The notes beneath the pieces are model-generated. The model was not told where the DNA came from. It was given only the letters and a program-made list of their open reading frames with translations, and did not search any database. 64,000 bases of DNA. Source: Flavobacterium xinjiangense. GTDB lineage: Bacteria; Bacteroidota; Bacteroidia; Flavobacteriales; Flavobacteriaceae. The stretch lies in the NCBI RefSeq assembly GCF_900142885.1, contig NZ_FRCL01000001.1, positions 352,311-416,310 on the forward strand. The letters are read 5' to 3'. Shown piece by piece: positions 7,793-16,185 of the stretch; the stretch's first letter is position 1; each line of letters begins with the position of its first letter. The position numbers and the translations under genes are program-made.

Positions 7793-9157
7793 TTAGTTTT
7801 TGATAATAGGAATTCCAAAATAGAATTCCAGTATTTTAATTTTAAAAATATAATCGTATTTGGTTCTTATAACTTCAGATTGTGCATTTGACAATAGGGT
7901 TTGCGATTGGTTAAAATCAAATGAATTCATTAAACCAACAGCATATTTTTCCTTAGCATAATTATAAGATTCCTGTCTGGATTCTAAAGCTGCAATGGAA
8001 GATTCATGAGCGTTCAATGCTCCTTTTGCATCCGTAAATGCAGTATACACATTTCTTTGCAAATCTAAATCCTGTTGTTCTAAAGCGATTTTTGATTTTT
8101 CTAAACTTACCTTAGAACGCTCCACATTATTTCTTGCAGAAAATCCATTAAATATAGGAATGGATAACTGTGCCCCAAAAGATTGTCCTTTATTATCACT
8201 AAATTGAGTCCAGAAAGGTGGAGCAGCACTCGTTACGACAACACCATTTGAAACAGAAATTACATCTGCGTAAGAAACCCTAGTGTTAAAATTATAAAAC
8301 CCTTGAACAGCAGGCTGAAAACCCCCTTTTGCAATTGCGACATTTTTTTCGGCAATTTCTAAATTAGTTTGGGCGATTTTTAATTCCGTTCTGCTTTCCT
8401 TGGCCTTATCATAAATAGCCGTAGGAGTTTGAGCTAAAATATTATTTTCGTCTTTAACTGAAGTATTATCAATTACATCAAAATTTTCGAAGTCTTTTAA
8501 TTGTAGTAATTGAGCTAAACTTAATTTAGAAATCAACAGCGCATTATCCGCAGCAATGACAGTTTGATTATTAGACGCTACTGTAGCTTTTATATCCAGT
8601 AAGTCTCCACGAGGAATTGATCCCGCTTTTACTAATTCTTCAGAACGGCTATATTGTTTTTCGTTGAACGCCTTTTGTTCCTGTTGCACTTTTAGGTTTT
8701 CTTTATTAAAAAGAATTTGCAAAAAAGCGTTAGCGACATTTAACGCGACATCTTCTCTCATTTTCAATAACTGATATTTCGCAGCAATGATAGAGAGATT
8801 AGCTTTTCGCAGTGTGTTTTGGTTTTGCAGTCCTTTATAAATATCTATCCCAACACTTGCTCCTGCTGAAGTAAACTGTGAAGTTTGATTTCTTAGGAGT
8901 CCTGTCGTAATATCCTGATTCAAACCAATATTCCAGGAATGAGAAGCATTAGCATTAACAGATGGCAGAAAATTCCCTATAGCTCCTTTTTTATCAATCA
9001 TTGCCGTTTTAGAATCTAATTCAGTTTGCTTGATTGAAATATTATTTTGCACGGCATAATTTACGCATTCTTCCAAGGTCCACTTTTTAGATTGCGCCTG
9101 AGTAGCCAATCCAAACAGGGCAATAAAAATGAAACTTATACAACTCTTTTTTTTCAT
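7793..9157 (-). CDS. TolC-family outer-membrane efflux protein
   Basis: A trimeric outer-membrane channel that exports substrates handed over by the adjacent adaptor. The protein has a signal peptide (MKKKSCISFIFIALFG...ATQAQ), then KWTLEECVNYAVQNNISIKQ, typical of the family, and two repeats of long helices with beta strands to about residue 454. The frame is open to a GTG at 9187, but a promoter -7 element (9192-9199) places transcription start near 9185, so the ATG at 9157 (or 9163) is preferred. It forms an operon with the downstream adaptor gene. Confidence 0.9.
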   Translation of the reverse strand: MKKKSCISFIFIALFGLATQAQSKKWTLEECVNYAVQNNISIKQTELDSKTAMIDKKGAIGNFLPSVNANASHSWNIGLNQDITTGLLRNQTSQFTSAGASVGIDIYKGLQNQNTLRKANLSIIAAKYQLLKMREDVALNVANAFLQILFNKENLKVQQEQKAFNEKQYSRSEELVKAGSIPRGDLLDIKATVASNNQTVIAADNALLISKLSLAQLLQLKDFENFDVIDNTSVKDENNILAQTPTAIYDKAKESRTELKIAQTNLEIAEKNVAIAKGGFQPAVQGFYNFNTRVSYADVISVSNGVVVTSAAPPFWTQFSDNKGQSFGAQLSIPIFNGFSARNNVERSKVSLEKSKIALEQQDLDLQRNVYTAFTDAKGALNAHESSIAALESRQESYNYAKEKYAVGLMNSFDFNQSQTLLSNAQSEVIRTKYDYIFKIKILEFYFGIPIIKN

Positions 9158-9191
9158 ATTCATTTGATAAAAATACAGCAACAGCACTGTA

Positions 9192-9199
9192 CAAATTTA
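9192..9199 (-). promoter_or_regulatory. candidate -7 promoter element for the tolC-like/adaptor operon
   Basis: Read on the minus strand the sequence is TAAATTTG, a full TAnnTTTG match about 35 nt before the ATG at 9157. No obvious TTTG was seen 20 nt further upstream. The remaining roughly 265 bp to the next promoter (9200-9464) contain no gene or other structure that I can see. Confidence 0.5.
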
Positions 9200-9464
9200 A
9201 CATTTTTTAAAAACTATTTATTTTTTTACGCTCCGATTTATCTGTTAATCGCTTACTACTTTAGACAATAATTTTTAACTTTTATTAAAAAAAACTATAA
9301 TTTAATTTTCAAATTCAATGCTAATGCCGCCAATTATTCAACACTGTTCCTAATTCTCAAAATAAATTCTACCACAAAAAAAGCTACTTTTCCTGATAAT
9401 ATACCAATAAGACATAATAGCTATCAAAATGTTACAGTTTAACTCTAAAATATAATTGTTTTCT

Positions 9465-9472
9465 TAATTTTG
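9465..9472 (+). promoter_or_regulatory. candidate -7 promoter element for the DUF4403 gene
   Basis: TAATTTTG, a full TAnnTTTG match, lies 20 nt before the ATG at 9493. The -33 element is not clear. Confidence 0.45.
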
Positions 9473-9492
9473 TTGCTTGAAATAAAAACAAA

Positions 9493-10902
9493 ATGCTAAA
9501 ATTCTTTTCGATTCTACTTGTTATTCTATTTATCGTATCGGTTTCCGGTTGTTCCACTTCCCAAAAGATAGCGACCCTAAAACCGGAACCTGATGATGCC
9601 GTTCCTTTGGTTTACGAAAATGTTCCATCTTTTATTAATTTACCCATTAGTGTAAAACTGAAGGATATTGAGAACCAAACTAACGCATTATTGAATGGTT
9701 TGATTTACGAAGACAACAACATTGAAGACGATGATATTGAAATGAAAATTTGGAAACTGGCACCGATTACAATCGTGAACGATCATGGGGTTTCCGGAGA
9801 AAGAATAAAAACAATTTTACCATTAAAAGCTATCGTAAAATACAGAATTGGCACAAAAAAACTTGGCATTTCATTTTATGATACCAGAGAATTCAATCTA
9901 AACGGGGTAGTGACTTTACTAAGCGATGTTAATTTAACCAATTGGAAACTAAACACTATAACAGAATTAAAATCATTAGATTGGAATGAAAGTCCTACGA
10001 TGACCGTTTTTGGTAAAAATGTACCAGTTACTTATTTAATTAATCCAGGTGTTAAGCTTTTTAAATCAAAAATTGAAAAGAAGATTGACAGTGCGATTGA
10101 AAAATCAATGGATTTTAAACCTAATGTTCTGGCTGCTTTAGAAAAAATTTGTACTCCTTTTGAGATGAGTGACGTATACCATAGTTGGCTTCGGATTGTT
10201 CCTATCGAAATTTACTCTACTAATGCCAAACTGAAAAACGACACTTTCCTGCTAGAAATGGGAATGAAATGCAATATGGAAACGTTGATAGGAAGTAAAC
10301 CTGAATCTAAATTTGACGCAACAAAAATCATTTTGAAATCGGTTACTAAAATCCCACAAGAAATAACAGCTAATATAGTGGCCGTTTCAACCTATCAAGA
10401 GGCTTCAAAAATAATGACCAAGAATTTTTCCGGACAGGAATTTGGATCCGGCAGCAATAAAATAAAAGTACAAAACGTAGCCATTTGGCAAAAAAAAGCT
10501 AAAATGATAATTGCTTTAGATGTTACGGGATCTGTGAACGGAACCATTTATTTAGCAGGTTTCCCACAGTATAATGAACAAACGAAAGAAGTATTTTTTG
10601 ATCAATTAGATTATGCTCTAGACACTAAAAACAAATTGATACGCACTGCCAACTGGCTTACTCAAGCATTAGTTTTAAGAAAAATTCAACAAAGTTGTCG
10701 TTACTCGATAAAACCAAATTTAGAAGAAGGCAAACAAAGCATGATGAAATATTTAAAAAATTATTCTCCCATGCTAGGTGTTTATATAAACGGAAAAATG
10801 GAAGACATTCAATTCCAAAAAATTGAATTAACCAATCAAGCCATTATTGCGTTTATAAAAGTAAAAGGAACTGTAAATGTATCCGTAAATGGCCTAAAGT
10901 AG
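9493..10902 (+). CDS. DUF4403 family lipoprotein
   Basis: A 469-residue protein with a lipoprotein signal peptide: a hydrophobic stretch ending VSVSGC, with the lipidated Cys near residue 20. The rest matches the general layout of DUF4403 proteins, with PSFINLPISVKLKDIEN near the N-terminus, the segment WKLAPITI near residue 91, and two long related beta-rich halves. No catalytic motif is visible. The location is probably the outer membrane, facing the periplasm or the surface. It has its own candidate promoter and converges with the cytochrome oxidase assembly cluster. The biological role is unknown for the family. Confidence 0.8.
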   Translation: MLKFFSILLVILFIVSVSGCSTSQKIATLKPEPDDAVPLVYENVPSFINLPISVKLKDIENQTNALLNGLIYEDNNIEDDDIEMKIWKLAPITIVNDHGVSGERIKTILPLKAIVKYRIGTKKLGISFYDTREFNLNGVVTLLSDVNLTNWKLNTITELKSLDWNESPTMTVFGKNVPVTYLINPGVKLFKSKIEKKIDSAIEKSMDFKPNVLAALEKICTPFEMSDVYHSWLRIVPIEIYSTNAKLKNDTFLLEMGMKCNMETLIGSKPESKFDATKIILKSVTKIPQEITANIVAVSTYQEASKIMTKNFSGQEFGSGSNKIKVQNVAIWQKKAKMIIALDVTGSVNGTIYLAGFPQYNEQTKEVFFDQLDYALDTKNKLIRTANWLTQALVLRKIQQSCRYSIKPNLEEGKQSMMKYLKNYSPMLGVYINGKMEDIQFQKIELTNQAIIAFIKVKGTVNVSVNGLK

Positions 10903-10940
10903 ATGAATATTACAAATAATTAACTTTAACCGAAATAAGG

Positions 10941-11207
10941 TTATTTTTTATTCTTTCGCATACGATAAACAGCATAACCAATACCTCCAACAAGTAAGTA
11001 AGGTATCACCATTAGATAAACAATTCCGTCATTTACGGCAGCCGCTTTCGTTTTATTTCCCTCACTATTTAATGCAGCGCGACACATGGCACATTGAGCT
11101 TGGGAATTTATAGGAAAAAGGAAAGAGACAAGAAGAAAGAATAATACAACCCTTTTTCCTGAAAAAAATTTTCCTTGTGTCTTGCGTATTGTTTCTGTAT
11201 TAAGCAT
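10941..11207 (-). CDS. small CxxC membrane protein at the end of the cytochrome oxidase cluster
   Basis: An 88-residue protein with an N-terminal hydrophobic segment (about 17-36) ending SQAQ, then CAMC (a CxxC pair just after the membrane-export boundary), and a second membrane helix (about 60-80) followed by a basic tail MRKNKK. The layout suggests a periplasm-facing CxxC anchored in the inner membrane. It overlaps the end of the DUF420 gene by 8 bp, so translation is probably coupled. Being last in an oxidase-assembly cluster suggests a role in redox or copper handling for the oxidase, but that is inference. Confidence 0.65.
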   Translation of the reverse strand: MLNTETIRKTQGKFFSGKRVVLFFLLVSFLFPINSQAQCAMCRAALNSEGNKTKAAAVNDGIVYLMVIPYLLVGGIGYAVYRMRKNKK

Positions 11208-11781
11208 AATAAGGGGAAATCATTAAATAGACTATTACACCGGTAACGGCAACATACAACCATATTGGGAACGTAATTTTGGCAATCTTTTTATGTTTAT
11301 CAAATTTAGTCGCCAAAGCACGTACATAAGTTACTAAAACTAGGGGAATAATCGCAATTGATAAAATTATGTGTGTAATTAAAATTAAAAAATAAACTAA
11401 TCTTAAGTTTCCCACATTCAATTTTTCAGCAACATCTAATTCGCCATTGTGATTTACATCTCCAAATATAGTGGAGTCGGCAGTCATATGATAGGCAACA
11501 TACATCACTAAAAAAGCAATAGAGCAACCAATTGCAAATTTCATCAGATTCTCATGAAGCGCTCTTTTACCATTTTTGACAGCGACAACAGCCGAAACTA
11601 ATAAGACAGCAGTAACGCCATTAATTGTAGCATATATGGAAGGTAAAAAATCCAAAGGAGCAACATGAATACCAAAATCTTTAAGTTTCACCTTAAAAAG
11701 TACAGCAACCGCAACAGGAATTACTATAGAAAGGATAATGATCCATTTATTATATTTTTGTTCAATCGAATTCTCTTCCAT
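11200..11781 (-). CDS. DUF420 membrane protein (CtaM/YozB-like oxidase assembly factor)
   Basis: A 193-residue integral membrane protein with about five helices. Conserved histidines sit in KRALHENLMKF, MYVAYHMTAD and LITHIILSI, as in DUF420 proteins. In Bacillus and Staphylococcus a DUF420 protein (YozB/CtaM) is needed for an active cytochrome oxidase. The neighbours here (SCO, subunits III and IV, ctaB) support the same role. A short hydrophilic loop with an Asp/Asn-rich segment (GDVNHNGELDVAEK) resembles a calcium-binding loop. It lies 1 bp after the SCO gene and overlaps the next small gene. Confidence 0.85.
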   Translation of the reverse strand: MEENSIEQKYNKWIIILSIVIPVAVAVLFKVKLKDFGIHVAPLDFLPSIYATINGVTAVLLVSAVVAVKNGKRALHENLMKFAIGCSIAFLVMYVAYHMTADSTIFGDVNHNGELDVAEKLNVGNLRLVYFLILITHIILSIAIIPLVLVTYVRALATKFDKHKKIAKITFPIWLYVAVTGVIVYLMISPYYA

Positions 11782-11782
11782 C

Positions 11783-12469
11783 TTAATCTTTTAATAAAAT
11801 ATTAATATCTTGTTGAATATCTCTAACTCCATTTTTATCTAAACCGTCATAATACAAAATTGGATTCCCAAAATCATCTCTTCTGCAACGAATATCTCCG
11901 TTTTTATCTACTAACGCAAACAAACCAGAATGCTCAAAACCGCCATTTACTTTACTATTTTCGCCAGCGTAAAGATTAAAACCCTTGTTAGCTAAATTAA
12001 AAATATAAGCTCTGTCGCCCGTCAAGAAATTCCAATTAGATGACTTTACCCCTAGTAATTTTGCATGGGCTTTCAAAACATCAGGAGTATCGTGTGATGG
12101 ATCTATTGTGATAGAAACAATCCCGAAATTTGGATTCCCAAAAAATTTATTTTCAATAGCCAACATACTCAAATTCATTTTTGGACAAATGGAAGGGCAA
12201 GTGGTAAAGAAAAACTCAAGAACATAAACTTTGCCTTTGTACGTTTCATTAGTGATTTTTTTATTGTCCTGATTAACCAATTCAAACTTTGGAGCCGGAC
12301 CAATTTTTACTAATTTTTGATCATTCTTAGACGCTGAACCAATCTTATCCAAACGATCTCCTTTTACGACATCATTATTTTGTATTCTTTCTACTATTTT
12401 TGGCACCGCGTATATTCCAAAAAGCAGGATAATAAATGAAATACCTATATATGATTTATTTTTAAGCAT
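11783..12469 (-). CDS. SCO1/SenC family copper-delivery protein
   Basis: A 228-residue thioredoxin-fold protein anchored by an N-terminal helix (about residues 5-25). The Cu ligands are complete: Cys-Pro-Ser-Ile-Cys-Pro (CxxxCP, near residue 94) and the later His in GGFEHSGLF. SCO proteins load or reduce the CuA site of cytochrome c oxidase subunit II. It is located between the Cys-less paralog-like gene (12 bp upstream) and DUF420 (1 bp downstream), clearly in one operon. Confidence 0.92.
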   Translation of the reverse strand: MLKNKSYIGISFIILLFGIYAVPKIVERIQNNDVVKGDRLDKIGSASKNDQKLVKIGPAPKFELVNQDNKKITNETYKGKVYVLEFFFTTCPSICPKMNLSMLAIENKFFGNPNFGIVSITIDPSHDTPDVLKAHAKLLGVKSSNWNFLTGDRAYIFNLANKGFNLYAGENSKVNGGFEHSGLFALVDKNGDIRCRRDDFGNPILYYDGLDKNGVRDIQQDINILLKD

Positions 12470-12481
12470 AGTTTCTCAGAA

Positions 12482-13123
12482 TTAAAGTTCTTTAGTGGCA
12501 TTATGATTTTTTTTAAGCGCAGCACGATATTCGTACAAAATAACTTTAAAATCATCCAACATTTCATTACTCAATTCGGCTAAATGGAATGTATTGTATC
12601 CTTCTTTGTAATCTTTCTTTTCTTTTCTTCCTCTCAAATTTCTTTCCTTATCCAATATATACACATTTGGAGTTCCGAAGTTTTTATCCAATTTCCCAAC
12701 TAATTGTAACTGGTCATAATAAGCAGTAATTTCCTGAGGCGAAGTAAAAAGAAAATGCCATTGAGAAACATCAGTAAAATCATCTAAAGCATCTATGATT
12801 TTTTTCCCTTCATTTTCCGTTCCTAAAGGACAAATAACAACAAATTGTAAGTCTGCAAAATCATGATATCTTTGGTAAATTTTTTCATTTAGATTGAAAT
12901 AATTACCTCTATTTTTTAAAAGTTCCGTCCCTGAAAAACCTAGAATAGTAATTTTTTTATTCAAGCTGACTTTCTCTCCATTTAGAGATTTCCATTGACC
13001 AAAATCAGCAACTTTAGGAGTGATTACAGGTAATTTGGTAAAACTATTTATTCCGGATGCGAAAAAAAGATAAGCGACAATAGGCAAAATAAAAAGCACA
13101 AAAAGAACGATATTTTTTTTCAT
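12482..13123 (-). CDS. thioredoxin-fold, SCO-like membrane protein lacking the CxxxC motif
   Basis: A 213-residue protein with one N-terminal membrane anchor (MKKNIVLFVLFILPIVAYLF). The fold pattern resembles SCO: a strand ITILGFSGTELLKNR where SCO has its CxxxCP, then FVVICP, and later NVYILDKERNLRGR like the SCO FLVDPDG strand. The metal-binding cysteines are absent, so a catalytic copper role is unlikely; it might be a chaperone or structural partner of the SCO protein encoded 12 bp downstream. The frame is open to a TTG at 13168, but a TATTTTTG promoter element (13146-13153) lies inside that extension, so the ATG at 13123 is chosen. Confidence 0.7.
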   Translation of the reverse strand: MKKNIVLFVLFILPIVAYLFFASGINSFTKLPVITPKVADFGQWKSLNGEKVSLNKKITILGFSGTELLKNRGNYFNLNEKIYQRYHDFADLQFVVICPLGTENEGKKIIDALDDFTDVSQWHFLFTSPQEITAYYDQLQLVGKLDKNFGTPNVYILDKERNLRGRKEKKDYKEGYNTFHLAELSNEMLDDFKVILYEYRAALKKNHNATKEL

Positions 13124-13145
13124 TTTTTCGATAATATTTAAAGTA

Positions 13146-13153
13146 CAAAAATA
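13146..13153 (-). promoter_or_regulatory. candidate -7 promoter element inside the oxidase cluster
   Basis: The minus-strand sequence TATTTTTG matches TAnnTTTG about 23 nt before the ATG at 13123. It would allow the assembly-factor genes (SCO-like, SCO, DUF420, CxxC protein) to be transcribed separately from the subunit genes. Confidence 0.45.
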
Positions 13154-13198
13154 AAAAAAGGCACGCAATGCGCACCCTTTTATTGAATTAATATCTTG

Positions 13199-13549
13199 TT
13201 AAAAATTCCATTTGATAGTAGAATTCTTAAAAACCTCATAAATATAATTCCCCTCAGTCAAAAGAATGAAAAGCAAATATAATACTAGAAAAATTACTGG
13301 TAAAACAACAGCGTTTTTTAAGGTACTTTTTTCGCCTTCCATGTGCATGAAGGCCCATACAATAAAATATGCTTTTACAAGTGTTAAGATTATAAACAAC
13401 CAGTTTAACAAACTCATTGCCATAAAACTATTCATGTGAAGAACGTCTGGTTTGATAATTCCAAAAATTACCTCAACTATCGTTATAACAGACAACAGAC
13501 CAAAAACGGTCCAAATCCTTTTTGTATTAGAAACATGTTCGTGTGACAT
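13199..13549 (-). CDS. cytochrome c oxidase subunit IV family protein
   Basis: A 116-residue inner-membrane protein with three hydrophobic helices (about 12-32, 44-66 and 80-102). The segments VKAYFIVWAFMHMEGEK and the first helix TVFGLLSVITIVEVIFG match prokaryotic cytochrome c oxidase subunit IV (CtaF-like). This is a small accessory subunit of the aa3-type oxidase. It follows a subunit III gene by 16 bp. Confidence 0.88.
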   Translation of the reverse strand: MSHEHVSNTKRIWTVFGLLSVITIVEVIFGIIKPDVLHMNSFMAMSLLNWLFIILTLVKAYFIVWAFMHMEGEKSTLKNAVVLPVIFLVLYLLFILLTEGNYIYEVFKNSTIKWNF

Positions 13550-13565
13550 AATGATAAATCTAAAA

Positions 13566-14543
13566 TTAAACTAAGTAGAAAAATGTAAATACAAATACCC
13601 AAACTAAATCGACAAAGTGCCAGTATAAACCAACTTTCTCAACCATTTCGTAGCTTCTTCTTTTCTCATACGTACCTACAAGTACATTAAAGAATATTAT
13701 GATATTTATAATTATCCCCGAAAATACGTGAAACCCGTGAAATCCAGTAATAAAGAAAAAGAAGTCAGCAAATAGTTTACTTCCGTATTCATTGTGAGTT
13801 AAATTAGCCCCTTCAACAACTAAACTGGCTTGAGTTAATCTCAATTCAGAATCTTTTCTGGAAAGAATTGTTTTATGCTTTTCTTTAGTGATTACCTCTG
13901 TTCTTATTAAAAGATCAGGGTGTGCTTTAAATCCCGCTTGAACTTCGGCAACAGAATAAGAAGGCAAAGACGATTCTGACATGAACCATTTTCCTTTACT
14001 TCTTGTCAACTGCTCTCTTTCCTCAGGCAATGTTGCAGCAAAATCAGCAAGAGCTACTCGATGCCCTTCTTTATCCACAAATTGAAGTAAACTACCTCCT
14101 TTTGTTTCAATTGCACCATATTCCCCTTTTATGAAATTTTTCCATTCCCAGGCTTGAGATCCAACGAAAATCATACCTCCGATAATGGTTAAAAACATAT
14201 AAATAACAACTTTATCTTTTTTCATTTGATGACCAGCATCAACAGCCAAAACCATTGTTACAGATGAAAAAATCAAAATAAAAGTCATCAATGCCACATA
14301 ATACATCGGAGCAGACACCCCGTGCATAAATGGAAAGTGTGTAAACACTTCATCGGCCAATGGCCAAGTTTCAATAAATTTGAATCTAGAAAATCCGTAA
14401 GCCGCTAGAAATCCAGAAAACGTTAAGGCATCTGATACGATAAAAAACCACATCATTAATTTACCATAACTTGCCTTCATTGGCTCATTGCCGCCTCCCC
14501 AAGTTTTCTCTTCACTATTTGCAGTAGTAACTGTCGCTTCCAT
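13566..14543 (-). CDS. cytochrome c oxidase subunit III with a large soluble insertion
   Basis: A heme-copper oxidase subunit III. The N-terminal helices begin YGKLMMWFFIVSDALTF, the last helices include FFFFITGFHGFHVFSG, and the family end WHFVDLVWVFVF is present. At 325 residues it is longer than a minimal subunit III. A hydrophilic stretch of about 110 residues (roughly 135-245, containing TLPEEREQLTRSKGKWF) lies between the membrane segments. It is one of two adjacent subunit III genes. Subunits I and II are not in the window, as is usual in Bacteroidota where they lie in the alternative complex III cluster. Confidence 0.9.
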   Translation of the reverse strand: MEATVTTANSEEKTWGGGNEPMKASYGKLMMWFFIVSDALTFSGFLAAYGFSRFKFIETWPLADEVFTHFPFMHGVSAPMYYVALMTFILIFSSVTMVLAVDAGHQMKKDKVVIYMFLTIIGGMIFVGSQAWEWKNFIKGEYGAIETKGGSLLQFVDKEGHRVALADFAATLPEEREQLTRSKGKWFMSESSLPSYSVAEVQAGFKAHPDLLIRTEVITKEKHKTILSRKDSELRLTQASLVVEGANLTHNEYGSKLFADFFFFITGFHGFHVFSGIIINIIIFFNVLVGTYEKRRSYEMVEKVGLYWHFVDLVWVFVFTFFYLV

Positions 14544-14585
14544 AAAAGTTATTCGTTAAAAAGTTCCCAAATTTACGTTTTTTTC

Positions 14586-15176
14586 TTATTTAAAGAAATA
14601 TAAAAATAAAAACAAATAAACCCACAATAAATCAAGAAAGTGCCAGTACATTGCACCCAGTTCAATTCCAAGGGTTTGAGATGAATTATATTTTTGTTTA
14701 AAATGATTATAAATTATAATTAGAAGAGAAATTACCCCACCAGCAAGGTGAATCAAGTGTACAACGGTAACAACATACAGAAATGTTGTTGTTATTGAAC
14801 TTTCACTTCCGGTAAAATAATACCCGTTTTCGACTATTTGTCCAAACCCTACAAATTGCAAAATAACAAATAATATTCCCAATGCTAAAGTAGACAAAAG
14901 AAACTTAGTAGTGGCATTTTGATTGTCTTTTTGGATTGCTTTTTTTGCTAAATGAAAAGTAACACTACATCCTATAATTGCAACTGTGCTAAAATAAAAC
15001 GCCGTTGGCAACTGAAAGTCTTTTAACCAATCTGCTCTAGATTTACTCACTACATAAGCACTGGTAAGTCCCGCAAACATCATTATCATGCTTACCATAG
15101 CAAAAAGCAATAGTAACTTATATGATCTTGCCTTTCTAGATTTGTGCTCTTCTGCGGTTGTCATTGTGATTTCCAT
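14586..15176 (-). CDS. cytochrome c oxidase subunit III-like protein (short form)
   Basis: A 196-residue, five-helix membrane protein with the subunit III features SYKLLLLFAMVSMIMMFAGLTSAYVV, TVVHLIHLAGG and the closing WHFLDLLWVYLFLFLYF. It lacks the soluble insertion of its neighbour. Two subunit III paralogs side by side are typical of Bacteroidota oxidase clusters. It begins 2 bp after ctaB ends. Confidence 0.88.
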   Translation of the reverse strand: MEITMTTAEEHKSRKARSYKLLLLFAMVSMIMMFAGLTSAYVVSKSRADWLKDFQLPTAFYFSTVAIIGCSVTFHLAKKAIQKDNQNATTKFLLSTLALGILFVILQFVGFGQIVENGYYFTGSESSITTTFLYVVTVVHLIHLAGGVISLLIIIYNHFKQKYNSSQTLGIELGAMYWHFLDLLWVYLFLFLYFFK

Positions 15177-15178
15177 AA

Positions 15179-16081
15179 CTATCTTAAAAATTTATCAAAT
15201 ATATACACTAACTGTAACAATGTAATATACGAAACACTCACCAGCATCAATGTTCTTGCTGCTTTAGCACTTCGCTTTTTGTATAATTGCACTCCATAAT
15301 ACAGCATCCAAAGACCTAATAAAAACACCAATATGGCAGCTATAGGAGTAATAAACAACTGGCCCGTATAACCCAACGCCGGTAAAAGTGAAGCTATTAT
15401 AAGCCAAACCGTATATAAAATAATCTGCAAAGCAGTTGATTTATCTTTTTTCCCCGTAGGCAGCATAAAGAAACCTGCTTTTTCATAATCTTCATACAAA
15501 AACCACCCGATTGCCCAAAAATGAGGAAACTGCCAGAAAAATTGAATCAAAAATAAAGTTCCTGCTTCTATACCAAATTCACCGGTTGCCGCAACCCATC
15601 CCAACATGAAAGGAATTGCCCCAGGAAAAGCTCCCACAAAAACAGACAATGAAGTCATTGTCTTCAAAGGCGTATAAACACTCGTGTAAAGAAAAATGGA
15701 TATTGCTCCAAACATGGCAGTTTTAGAATTGATTGTATATAACAATACAATTCCAATAATAGTAAGAAGACTTGCAATAATCAAAGCCGTATTTGAAGAC
15801 ATTCGACCCGCCGGTACCGGACGATTTTTTGTTCGATCCATCAAAGCGTCTAAATCTTTTTCAATAACCTGATTAAAAGCATTTGAAGCTCCTACCATAC
15901 AATATCCGCCTACGGCAAGTTTCAGCAATACCATCCAACTGAAAGAATGAATATCATTAATGCCAAGCATAAATCCTGCAATTGACGAAAACACTACGCT
16001 AACAGCGAGACGCGCCTTAGTTATCTCGCGGAAATCAATGTAAACAGACTTTAATGAAAGGGTATTTTGTGTTGCGTTCAA
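15179..16081 (-). CDS. ctaB: protoheme IX farnesyltransferase (heme O synthase)
   Basis: CtaB/CyoE attaches the farnesyl group to heme B to make heme O for the terminal oxidase. The 300-residue protein has about eight helices. The first Asp-rich prenyl-diphosphate site is NQVIEKDLDALMDRT, followed by NRPVPAGRM. The second is EDYEKAGFFMLP. The start is a TTG at 16079-16081: a TAA lies in frame four codons upstream, and the next in-frame Met is about 35 residues in, too far downstream. A full promoter lies upstream, so ctaB is first in the oxidase operon. Confidence 0.95.
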   Translation of the reverse strand: MNATQNTLSLKSVYIDFREITKARLAVSVVFSSIAGFMLGINDIHSFSWMVLLKLAVGGYCMVGASNAFNQVIEKDLDALMDRTKNRPVPAGRMSSNTALIIASLLTIIGIVLLYTINSKTAMFGAISIFLYTSVYTPLKTMTSLSVFVGAFPGAIPFMLGWVAATGEFGIEAGTLFLIQFFWQFPHFWAIGWFLYEDYEKAGFFMLPTGKKDKSTALQIILYTVWLIIASLLPALGYTGQLFITPIAAILVFLLGLWMLYYGVQLYKKRSAKAARTLMLVSVSYITLLQLVYIFDKFLR

Positions 16082-16114
16082 TGCTAGTGGTTATTTGCTT
16101 TGTAAAAACTTTTG

Positions 16115-16146
16115 CAAAAGTAGTTTATCAAAAGGGATTAGACAAA
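16115..16146 (-). promoter_or_regulatory. promoter of the ctaB/cytochrome oxidase operon
   Basis: On the minus strand TTTG (16143-16146) is separated by 20 nt from TACTTTTG (16115-16122), a full match to the Bacteroidota TTTG-N19/20-TAnnTTTG promoter. The inferred start near 16108 leaves a leader of about 27 nt before the TTG start codon. Confidence 0.7.
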
Positions 16147-16185
16147 AAACAATTCATAAAAAAGCTTCTTTAGAAATATAATAAA

